7,844 nucleotides of DNA, taken from positions 1 through 7,844 of the forward strand of contig JADLHH010000277.1 in the NCBI GenBank assembly GCA_020848855.1. Direction: 5' to 3'. Below the pieces are notes generated by a model. That model made no database searches. It was not told where the DNA came from and saw nothing but the letters and a program-made list of their open reading frames with translations. Below, piece after piece: positions 1 to 7,126 of the stretch. The position numbers and the translations under genes are program-made. Each line of letters starts with the position of its first letter. The stretch's first letter is position 1. This DNA comes from Anaerolineae bacterium (GTDB taxonomy: Bacteria > Chloroflexota > Anaerolineae > Aggregatilineales > Phototrophicaceae).

Positions 1-2
1 CC

Positions 3-1340
3 TCTGCGCCCGCGCGGCGCTTCAATCATCAGCGTCTTGCCTGGGGCGTGCTTTTGTTGTCGTTCGCGGTCTTCTGCGTGATCGCGGTTTGTGTTGTCGT
101 CGGCGTGCATTACTTCCTGTTCCAGTCGCGCATTCCGTTACAGGCGAGCGTGCAGCTTGCGCGCGGCACACCCCGGCTGATCGGGACGGACACTTTTGAG
201 ACGGCGCTCACACGCCCGACCGATATCACCTACAATTCTGCGCTGACGACCGACGAGCAGGCGCAGGCGACGATTACGTTCACTGACCCGTATCGCGCCG
301 ACCCGCTGGTCGCCACTATCACGGCGCAGTCCGATTCGTCGCTCAAGCTGCGGCAGGGGTCGCGCCCGCGTTTCGACTGGAGCGGCGACGCTTACTGGAT
401 CGATTTCGACGCCGTCTACGGCAGGTTCGATGTTCTGGTCGCCGACGCGGGGACGCGCCCGGTGATCCTCAATTTCCGCACGACGCTCGGCGCGTCGGCG
501 CGGCTGACCTCAGGCGGGCACTACACGCTCATCGCGTCGGACGAGCGCGTGCAGTTGATCAATTTCACCGGCGACGCGCTGCTGGTCGCGTCTGACCTGC
601 GCTCGCAGCCGGTTCCCACCGGGCAGACCGCCTCGTTCCAAACCTCGACCGACCGCTTCACGCTGGTTTCGCACCCCGACGTGCTGGGCGACGCCGGGTT
701 CACCGAGAACAATTTCCTCGTCCTCAATTCGCCGCCAGCGCGCGTCGATTCGCAGGCGTGGGTGTGTAACAATACCGTGCAAGCCCCCGGCGAGCCGATG
801 GGCGTGGTTAGCCTGGCGATGGTCGATGGGCGGCGAGCGCTGAGCCTGTTCAGAGGCGACAACGCCGAATCACATGGCGAATCATCGTGCTGGCACGGCT
901 TGGGCACGAGTACTGGCGGGCTGGACGTTTCGCCGTACAACAGCGTCACGGTACGGGCGACGTTCAAAATCGAGAGCCAGACGCTCAGCACCTGTGGCAC
1001 GGTCGGCAGCGAGTGCCCGCTCATGCTGGCGATGGATTACATCCCCGCCAACGGCGGTAACCCGATGCGGTGGGTGCATGGCTTTTATGCCTTCGTCGAC
1101 CCCAACCGGGGCTTCCCGCAGCGCTGCGATTCGTGCAGCGAACTCCACGAGCAGATCAACCCCGGCGTCTGGTACACCTACGAGATCGCCAATCTGTTCG
1201 AAAGCTTCGCGCCGCAGAATCGCCCGCAGTCGATTCTGAACCTGCGCTTTTATGCGTCGGGGCATCAGTACGAAGTCTACGTCAGCCAGGTTGTGATGCT
1301 GGTCGATCAGGTGGACTTCGCCGCCGAAGCAGCCGATTAG
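3..1340 (+). CDS. Membrane-anchored FecR-like protein with cysteine-containing C-terminal domain (5' partial)
   Basis: I do not recognise a named gene. The frame is open to the window edge (SAPARRFNHQRLAWG precedes the GTG at 48), so the real start is upstream; numbering here counts that GTG as residue 1. The basic stretch before a hydrophobic segment (about 1-25) suggests one TM helix, N-terminus inside and the rest outside. Residues about 30-210 are beta-rich and resemble the FecR fold: the motif-like run LTSGGHYTLIASDERVQLI (about 163-181) is followed by GDALLVAS and VPTGQTASF, as in FecR-type proteins. Residues about 215-430 look like a beta-sandwich, with WVHGFYAFVD and GVWYTYEIANLF, and hold six cysteines (240, 281, 316, 323, 360, 363) that could form disulfides outside the cell. 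A surface or signalling role is inference; ligand and partner are unknown. It ends in TAG, overlapping the radC stop tail to tail. Confidence 0.8.
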   Translation, partial: SAPARRFNHQRLAWGVLLLSFAVFCVIAVCVVVGVHYFLFQSRIPLQASVQLARGTPRLIGTDTFETALTRPTDITYNSALTTDEQAQATITFTDPYRADPLVATITAQSDSSLKLRQGSRPRFDWSGDAYWIDFDAVYGRFDVLVADAGTRPVILNFRTTLGASARLTSGGHYTLIASDERVQLINFTGDALLVASDLRSQPVPTGQTASFQTSTDRFTLVSHPDVLGDAGFTENNFLVLNSPPARVDSQAWVCNNTVQAPGEPMGVVSLAMVDGRRALSLFRGDNAESHGESSCWHGLGTSTGGLDVSPYNSVTVRATFKIESQTLSTCGTVGSECPLMLAMDYIPANGGNPMRWVHGFYAFVDPNRGFPQRCDSCSELHEQINPGVWYTYEIANLFESFAPQNRPQSILNLRFYASGHQYEVYVSQVVMLVDQVDFAAEAAD

Positions 1341-2026
1341 CCCAGAAACCCCTGTTCCCGCATCGAAACCCAGCATCCACGCCCGATGATCAGATGATCG
1401 ACCAGCGTGATATCGAGCAGCCGCCCGGCGTTTGCCAGCGCGCGGGTCAGTTCGGCATCCTCTGGCGAGGGCGTCGGGTTACCGGACGGATGGTTGTGCG
1501 CGAGGATGATCGCCGAACTGCCGAACGCAACCGCCTGCCGGAATACTTCCGCGACGCGCAGCACCGTCGCATTCGCCGTGCCGATGTAGATCGTCGGTGA
1601 GGCAGTCACCTGTCGCGCCGAATCGAGCAGCAGCACACGCACATGCTCCTGCTGGAGTTCCGCCATATCCATTACCAGTGCGGCGGCGTCTGCCCCGGAT
1701 AGGATCGGTGTGTGTTCCGCTCTGCGGTCGTGCATCAGTCGTCTGCTGAGTTCGAGCGCCGCGACGATCTGCGCTGCTTTCGCGCCGCCCAACCCGTCGA
1801 TCTGGTTCAGTTGTGCCGTATTTGCCTGTGCCAAGCCGGGCAAGCCGTCGTACTCCGAGAGGATGCGCTCGGCGAGATGCAGCGCGTCTTCGTGCGCTGT
1901 CCCGGTGCGAATGATCGCGGCGAGCAGTTCCGCGTTGGAGAGGGCGGACGCGCCGCTATGCATCAGGCGACCCACCGGATGCTGATAGGCGGGGACAGGA
2001 AGGCGATGCGGGATGGGGTTGCTCAT
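1337..2026 (-). CDS. radC: RadC family JAB/MPN-domain protein (UPF0758)
   Basis: RadC has an N-terminal helix-hairpin-helix-like region and a C-terminal JAB/MPN metal-binding domain. Starting at ATG 2026 gives 229 residues, normal for the family. The N-terminal part shows GASALSNAELLAAIIRTGT (about 25-43) and an HhH stretch around 61-97 (IDGLGGAKAAQI). The JAMM metal motif is intact: E127, then H177-N-H179-PSGNPTP-S187-x2-D190, matching E...HxH-x7-S-x2-D. Despite its name, RadC has no settled biochemical role; the old link to DNA repair in E. coli was not upheld, and an ssDNA- or transformation-related function has been proposed, so function stays open. A TTG one codon upstream (2029) could also start it; ATG is preferred. 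Upstream there is only a weak GAG as ribosome binding site. It is transcribed away from the zinc ribbon gene across a 120-bp gap and converges on gene 1. Confidence 0.95.
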   Translation of the reverse strand: MSNPIPHRLPVPAYQHPVGRLMHSGASALSNAELLAAIIRTGTAHEDALHLAERILSEYDGLPGLAQANTAQLNQIDGLGGAKAAQIVAALELSRRLMHDRRAEHTPILSGADAAALVMDMAELQQEHVRVLLLDSARQVTASPTIYIGTANATVLRVAEVFRQAVAFGSSAIILAHNHPSGNPTPSPEDAELTRALANAGRLLDITLVDHLIIGRGCWVSMREQGFLG

Positions 2027-2089
2027 CAAGGCACACTCATTAGTAATGGCAGGATTTATAGCCCACTCCCATTGTACACTGGAGGCGAA

Positions 2090-2118
2090 TTGCGGAGGCT
2101 TAACGGTGCTGCTATACT
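2090..2118 (+). promoter_or_regulatory. Sigma70-type promoter for the zinc ribbon gene
   Basis: A TTGCGG at 2090-2095 (partial match to the -35) is followed after exactly 17 bp by TATACT at 2113-2118 (5 of 6 to TATAAT). The start point would fall near 2125, giving a leader of about 22 nt before the ATG at 2147, with GGAG at 2135-2138 as ribosome binding site (8-nt spacing). The prediction rests on motif and spacing only. Confidence 0.6.
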
Positions 2119-2146
2119 GGCGTCATCAATCATTGGAGTGAGCGGT

Positions 2147-2749
2147 ATGTTGAACCTCGGTGATGCTGGCGGCTTGTTTACGGGCTTGGTCGTTTACGGC
2201 GGCATGGTATTGGCTGCGTTCTGGCTCGCCATGATTATCTGGACGTACCGGGATATGCGCGCCCGCTCGCGCGATTCGCTCGCCCAGATCGTCGTCGCGG
2301 TCATGGTGGCGCTGCTGACTCTGCCCGGCTTGCTCATCTACCTGTTCCTACGTCCGCGCGAGACGCTTTCCGAAGCTTACGAACGCTCGCTCGAAGAAGA
2401 GGCGCTGCTTCAGGAAATCGAGGATAAGCCGGTATGCCCCGGTTGCAAGCAGCGCGTACAGGACGATTGGCAGGCGTGCCCGAACTGCCACACCCGTCTG
2501 AAGCGATCCTGCACCCGCTGTGGGCGGATGCTCGACCTGACGTGGGACTTGTGCCCGTACTGCACGACCCCGGTGCCGAGCATGGCATCGGTTGACCGTC
2601 CAACGCACACCCATTCGCGGCAGCCCGCGCCGGTCATTCCGGCTCCCGACCCCTGGGCGCCTGCGCCGACGTACACTGCGCCAAGCTACAGCGGGCGCGC
2701 CTCACGCCAGAGCGAGAGCCTCGAATTTGTCGAAAACGACGACGGCTAA
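2147..2749 (+). CDS. Two-TM double zinc ribbon protein, function unknown
   Basis: A 200-residue protein that I cannot name. Two hydrophobic helices (about 10-33 and 46-68) are joined by a basic loop (TYRDMRARSRD), so the N- and C-termini are probably on the same side; the basic loop favours cytoplasmic placement of the loop, but topology is uncertain. After an acidic helix (about 71-93, rich in E) come two zinc ribbons: C97-x2-C100 with C111-x2-C114, and C122-x2-C125 with C136-x2-C139, a DZR-like arrangement. The tail from about 143 is Pro/Ala/Thr rich, likely disordered, and ends acidic (FVENDDG). The frame is open far upstream, but that part is antisense to radC; the ATG at 2147 has a GGAG at 8-nt spacing and a promoter just before it. 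A GTG at 2138 in frame is a less likely start because it overlaps the GGAG. A membrane-tethered adaptor role is inference. Confidence 0.85.
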   Translation: MLNLGDAGGLFTGLVVYGGMVLAAFWLAMIIWTYRDMRARSRDSLAQIVVAVMVALLTLPGLLIYLFLRPRETLSEAYERSLEEEALLQEIEDKPVCPGCKQRVQDDWQACPNCHTRLKRSCTRCGRMLDLTWDLCPYCTTPVPSMASVDRPTHTHSRQPAPVIPAPDPWAPAPTYTAPSYSGRASRQSESLEFVENDDG

Positions 2750-2754
2750 AAAAG

Positions 2755-2844
2755 CAGGACTGAAGCTGAGGTTCGAGGACTGAGAAAAAACCACGCGGGC
2801 AAACGTCAGCGTGGTTTTTTGTTCTTGCTCAGTCCTCAGTCCTG
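2755..2844. repeat. Inverted copies of a TCAGTCC heptamer flanking the terminator
   Basis: On the right arm TCAGTCC occurs twice in tandem (2829-2835 and 2836-2842). On the left arm its complement GGACTGA occurs twice, at 2757-2763 and 2777-2783, separated by 13 bp. GAGGACTGAG (2775-2784) can pair with CTCAGTCCTC (2828-2837), and CAGGACTGA (2755-2763) with TCAGTCCTG (2836-2844). The whole 90-bp block fills nearly the full gap between the stop codons at 2749 and 2849. It looks like a degraded short tandem heptamer repeat or small palindromic element around a terminator; genome copy number cannot be judged from here. Confidence 0.6.
2785..2820. terminator. Bidirectional intrinsic terminator
   Basis: AAAAAACCACGC (2785-2796) pairs perfectly over 12 bp with GCGTGGTTTTTT (2809-2820), leaving a 12-nt loop. 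The six T residues on the plus strand and the six A residues (T on the minus strand) give a U-tract in both directions. It lies 35 bp after the zinc ribbon stop and 28 bp after the pyk stop, so it would end transcription of both converging units. Confidence 0.92.
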
Positions 2845-2848
2845 TCTT

Positions 2849-4324
2849 TTAGCGATATTCCAGTTCACCCGATTCGCAGACGACGTGGACTTTCAGGAAG
2901 TTGGTCTGCCCGCCGATGCCGAACGGCACGCCGGCGATGATGACCAGCATGTCTCCGGCTTCCACCAGCTTGTTGTTGGCGGCGGCGCGCACCACGACGC
3001 CGAGCATTTCGTCAATCGTGGTGAACTCCGGCACGAGCAGCGGAAACACGCCCCAGACCAGCGCCATGCGGCGGTAGGTCGTCTCGTTGGGCGTCACACA
3101 GATGATCGGCGTATGCGGGCGCTCCTTGGCGACCCGGCGCGTCGTGTAGCCGCTCATGGTGGATGTGACGATTGCCTTGCAGTTGAGCGCCTGTCCAATC
3201 TGGGTAGTCGCCTGGCTGATGGCGTCCGAGACAGCCTCGCGTCCTTCGGCAGCCGGCGTGATGATGGTGCGATCCGGGGTGTCGGCGGGGCGCATGATAT
3301 TCTGCTCGGCGATGGCGGCAATGTTGACCATCGTCTCGACGGCGCGCACGGGGTACTGCCCGCTGGCGCTCTCGTTGCTGAGCATCACGGCGTCGGTCCC
3401 GTCGATGATCGCGTTGTACACGTCGCTGGCTTCCGCGCGAGTGGGGCGGGGGTTGTCCACCATCGAATTGAGCATCTGGGTCGCCGTGATGACGGGCTTC
3501 GCCGCCGCGTTGCACAGCCGGATGATCCGTTTCTGGTGGAACGGCACTTCCTCCGCCGGCGTCTCGACGCCGAGATCGCCGCGCGCGACCATGATCCCGT
3601 CGCTCGCCTCGATGATCTTCTCGATGTTCTCCAGCGCCTCGTGTTTCTCGATCTTGGCGACGATGGCAGCGTTACCGCCCAGGTGGCGGATCAGCCACCG
3701 CATCTCGCGGATGTCGTCTTCCGAGCGGACGAACGACATGGCGATGTATTCGGTATTCTTGGACAGCGCGAATTCGACATCGGCGCGGTCTTTTTCGGTG
3801 ATCGCCGAAAGCGTCAGCCGGGCGTTGGGCGCGGTCACACCCTTGCGGGACGTGAGTTCGCCGGGCACGACGACCTCGCACATCAGCGAGCGCGGTGTGG
3901 TGGCGCGGACGACGAATTCCAGCTTGCCGTCGTCCAGCAGTAGCTGCATCCCGGCGCTGATGTCGCGGCCGAATTCGGGGTGAGGCAGTTGAACGACGTT
4001 GTTCGTGCCGTCGGCTTCGTCCAGCGTGAGCGTGATCTTGTCGCCAATCGCCAGATGAATCGGCTCGTTGGCGATCTTGCCGATGCGGATTTTGGGACCC
4101 TGAATGTCGCACAGAATGGCGATAACCGCGCCTTCCTCGTAGGCGATACGGCGCACGTCGTCAATCGCCTTGCTGTGCGTCTCGTGGTCGCCATGCGAGA
4201 AGTTGATCCGGGCGACATCCAGCCCCGCCCGGATCATCTGACGCAGAATTTCTTCCTCGCGCGAGGTGGGTCCAATGGTAGCCACGACCTTCGTGCGTTT
4301 GCCGTTGATGCGGTTGCTGATCAA
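2849..4324 (-). CDS. pyk: Pyruvate kinase
   Basis: Catalyses PEP + ADP to pyruvate + ATP in the cytoplasm, the last step of glycolysis. The 491 residues cover the barrel with inserted B domain and the C domain; the extra C-terminal PEP-utilising domain of some Bacillus-type enzymes is absent. Seen: TKVVATIGPTS near the N-terminus; substrate residues R39, N41 and S43 in ARINFSHG; D73 in CDIQGPKIR; a B domain about 76-172; catalytic K224 and metal ligand E226 in AKIEKHEALENI; metal ligand D250 in MVARGDLGVE; T282 in ITATQMLNSM; and PTRAEASDV. LSNESASG (316-322) replaces the usual LSGETA. The C domain ends with AGVPFGIGGQTNFLKVHVV. The start is TTG, backed by AAGGGG on the minus strand (4337-4332) at 7-nt spacing and by the conserved N-terminus following at once. 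It lies 19 bp after eno, so the two are probably co-transcribed, ending at the terminator just downstream. Confidence 0.97.
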   Translation of the reverse strand: MISNRINGKRTKVVATIGPTSREEEILRQMIRAGLDVARINFSHGDHETHSKAIDDVRRIAYEEGAVIAILCDIQGPKIRIGKIANEPIHLAIGDKITLTLDEADGTNNVVQLPHPEFGRDISAGMQLLLDDGKLEFVVRATTPRSLMCEVVVPGELTSRKGVTAPNARLTLSAITEKDRADVEFALSKNTEYIAMSFVRSEDDIREMRWLIRHLGGNAAIVAKIEKHEALENIEKIIEASDGIMVARGDLGVETPAEEVPFHQKRIIRLCNAAAKPVITATQMLNSMVDNPRPTRAEASDVYNAIIDGTDAVMLSNESASGQYPVRAVETMVNIAAIAEQNIMRPADTPDRTIITPAAEGREAVSDAISQATTQIGQALNCKAIVTSTMSGYTTRRVAKERPHTPIICVTPNETTYRRMALVWGVFPLLVPEFTTIDEMLGVVVRAAANNKLVEAGDMLVIIAGVPFGIGGQTNFLKVHVVCESGELEYR

Positions 4325-4331
4325 AAGCCCA

Positions 4332-4337
4332 CCCCTT
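4332..4337 (-). promoter_or_regulatory. Ribosome binding site that fixes the TTG start of pyk
   Basis: On the minus strand AAGGGG (followed by TGG) sits 7 nt before the TTG at 4324, inside the 19-bp gap after the eno stop. No in-frame ATG lies between the eno stop and the conserved TKVVATIGP region, so this site supports TTG as the true start. Confidence 0.7.
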
Positions 4338-4343
4338 CGTTTA

Positions 4344-5724
<1,381 letters not shown>

Positions 5725-5774
5725 GTGTACCGCGACTTTGTTAAAGCGCATGTTGAAATCGCCGAAAGCCGCGC

Positions 5775-5803
5775 CTGACACACGCGAAATCATCGGGTAA
5801 AAT
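5775..5803 (+). promoter_or_regulatory. Strong sigma70-type promoter of the cysteine desulfurase gene
   Basis: CTGACA (5775-5780, 5 of 6) and TAAAAT (5798-5803, 5 of 6) are separated by exactly 17 bp. The start point is expected near 5810, giving a leader of about 32 nt to the ATG at 5843. This is the best promoter match I found in the window. Confidence 0.7.
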
Positions 5804-5818
5804 ACACAAGACTTGTGT
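5804..5818. promoter_or_regulatory. Operator-like interrupted palindrome at the desulfurase start point
   Basis: ACACAAG (5804-5810), one central A, then CTTGTGT (5812-5818): 7-bp perfect arms, directly abutting the -10 and centred on the expected transcription start. TGACACA (5776-5782) at the -35 and its inverse TGTGTCA (5814-5820) add a wider dyad. Position and symmetry fit binding of a dimeric repressor, but I do not recognise the motif as that of a known regulator. Confidence 0.5.
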
Positions 5819-5842
5819 CAGCTAATTCAAGGGGCTGCGTTT

Positions 5843-7003
5843 ATGCCTGTCTATCTCGACCATTCGGCGTCGACGCCGACTGATCCGCGCGTGCTGGAGG
5901 CGATGCTGCCGTACTTCGGCGATGTGTATGGCAACGGGTCGTCGGCGCACAGCTTCGGCAGAAAAGCAGAGCAGGCAATCGAAGACGCCCGCGACAGTAT
6001 AGCACGGGTCTTCGGCTGCCAGCCAGGCGAAATCGTGTTCACGAGCGGCGGCACCGAAAGCGACAACCTGGCGGTGCGCGGCGCAGCGTGGGCGCGGCGC
6101 GGGCAGGGCAAGCACCTGATCACATCGCCGGTCGAGCATCCCGCCGTGCTGAAAACGACGGCGCAGCTTGCCGGCGTGATGGGCTTCGAGCGCACCGTGC
6201 TGCCGGTCGACAACATGGGCATGGTCAACGTAGAAGATTTCGTCGGCTCGATTCGCCCTGAAACCACCGTCGCCAGCATCGTGTACGCCAACAACGAAGT
6301 GGGCACAGTCAACCCGATTCCGCAGCTTGCCGCGCAGGCGCGCGAGCGGGGCGTGTTATTCCACACTGACGCGGTGCAGGCAGCCGGGCAGCTTCCGCTG
6401 GACGTGAACGCGCTCGGCGTCGACATGCTGAGCATTTCGGCGCACAAATTCTACGGACCCAAAGGCGTCGGGGCGCTGTACGTGCGCAGCGGCATCGAAC
6501 TGGAATCCAGCCAGACGGGCGGCGGGCACGAGAACGACCGCCGCGCCGGGACGCTGAACACGCCGGGGATCGTCGGCATGGCGAAGGCGCTCGAACTGGC
6601 GTATGCCGAGCGCGACGAGCGCACAGCGCATTACCGGGCGCTGCGTGACCAGTTGATCGACGGCGTGCTGAGCCGCGTGCCCGGCGCGCAATTGACCGGG
6701 CATCCGTCTCAGCGGCTGCCGTCGCACGCCAGCTTCGTGTTCGACGGCATCGACGGCAACACGCTGCTGATGCACCTCGACATGAAGGGCATCGCGGCGA
6801 GCAGCGCCTCGGCGTGCAAGACCGGCAACCCGGAGCCGTCGGACGTGCTGCTGGCAATGGGCTATCCGCGCGATCTGGCGCTGAGCAGCCTGCGCCTGAC
6901 GGTCGGGATGCAGACGACCGACGCCGATATCGAATTCGTGGTTGATGGGGTGGCGCAGGCGGTCGAGAAGCTGCGCCGGCTGACGAATATGCAGAACGTG
7001 TAG
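5843..7003 (+). CDS. Cysteine desulfurase, group I (IscS/NifS-like), probably serving MnmA
   Basis: PLP enzyme that removes sulfur from L-cysteine, leaving alanine and an enzyme-bound persulfide for transfer to acceptors. The 386 residues fit NifS/IscS-type enzymes. Seen: YLDHSASTPTDPRV at the N-terminus; TSGGTESDNLAV (67-78) around the phosphate site; H99 in PVEHPAV, which stacks on PLP; NNEVGTVNP (150-158); D176 and Q179 in HTDAVQAAGQ; PLP lysine K202 in SAHKFYGPKGVGALYV; and the sulfur-carrying C325 in SSASACKTGNPEPSDVLLAMG. The ATG at 5843 has AAGGGG (5829-5834) at 8-nt spacing; an in-frame TTG at 5813 lies inside the operator-like palindrome and at the likely start point, so it is rejected. 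There are no iscR, iscU or suf genes beside it; the next gene is mnmA, so it is likely a dedicated sulfur donor like Bacillus YrvO, though a general Fe-S role cannot be excluded. Its TAG stop lies within a palindrome. Confidence 0.95.
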   Translation: MPVYLDHSASTPTDPRVLEAMLPYFGDVYGNGSSAHSFGRKAEQAIEDARDSIARVFGCQPGEIVFTSGGTESDNLAVRGAAWARRGQGKHLITSPVEHPAVLKTTAQLAGVMGFERTVLPVDNMGMVNVEDFVGSIRPETTVASIVYANNEVGTVNPIPQLAAQARERGVLFHTDAVQAAGQLPLDVNALGVDMLSISAHKFYGPKGVGALYVRSGIELESSQTGGGHENDRRAGTLNTPGIVGMAKALELAYAERDERTAHYRALRDQLIDGVLSRVPGAQLTGHPSQRLPSHASFVFDGIDGNTLLMHLDMKGIAASSASACKTGNPEPSDVLLAMGYPRDLALSSLRLTVGMQTTDADIEFVVDGVAQAVEKLRRLTNMQNV

Positions 7004-7027
7004 GGGCACGACATGTCGTGCCCCTAC
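7000..7027. repeat. Perfect 28-bp palindrome overlapping the desulfurase stop codon
   Basis: GTAGGGGCACGACA (7000-7013) is the exact reverse complement of TGTCGTGCCCCTAC (7014-7027), 14-bp arms with no spacer. The TAG at 7001-7003 is the stop of the desulfurase gene. There is no T-run on either side, so it is not a canonical intrinsic terminator. From memory, GTAGGGGCACG...CGTGCCCCTAC palindromes recur between genes in Chloroflexota and some other phyla; I could not check copy number. Confidence 0.85.
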
Positions 7028-7053
7028 GGAGAATGCGAATAGGCAAAAAGTGT

Positions 7054-7090
7054 ACATCTGTCCGACAGGTGTGCCTTCCCAAAACGGGAA
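7054..7090. promoter_or_regulatory. Two small dyads upstream of mnmA
   Basis: ACATCTGTC (7054-7062), a central C, then GACAGGTGT (7064-7072) form a 9-bp near-perfect dyad with one mismatch (a G-U pair if RNA); AGGCA (7041-7045) and TGCCT (7072-7076) extend it outward. Immediately after, TTCCC (7076-7080), loop AAAAC, GGGAA (7086-7090) form a second hairpin. I found no convincing -35/-10 pair for mnmA, so these may act in a transcript read through from the desulfurase gene or as a protein-binding site. Confidence 0.35.
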
Positions 7091-7126
7091 TCAGGTTTAC
7101 AGTTAGGGTGAGACAGGAACTGCACA

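Noticed and set aside
48..50. GTG at 48 as the real start of the first gene
   Set aside because: The frame stays open to the window edge, and the residues before it (RFNHQRLAWG) form the expected basic flank of the TM helix; no ribosome binding site is seen before the GTG.
1712..2146. N-terminal extension of the zinc ribbon protein
   Set aside because: The upstream part is antisense to radC and reads like random basic peptide; a promoter and a GGAG site lie just before the ATG at 2147.
2819..3943. Long plus-strand open frame (374 codons) opposite pyk
   Set aside because: It lies wholly antisense to a clear pyruvate kinase, and its product is rich in R, D, H, V and G with no recognisable motif, typical of an antisense shadow in GC-rich DNA. 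It also starts inside the terminator.
5813..5842. TTG at 5813 as start of the cysteine desulfurase
   Set aside because: It lies in the operator-like dyad at the expected transcription start, leaving no leader; the ATG at 5843 has a good ribosome binding site and fits the family N-terminus.
7000..7027. Palindrome read as an intrinsic terminator
   Set aside because: There is no T-run after either arm, and the arms meet without a loop, so it does not fit the standard form.
7052..7110. Separate promoter for mnmA
   Set aside because: Candidates such as TACAGT (7098-7103) have no acceptable -35 at 16-18 bp spacing, so I do not call one.
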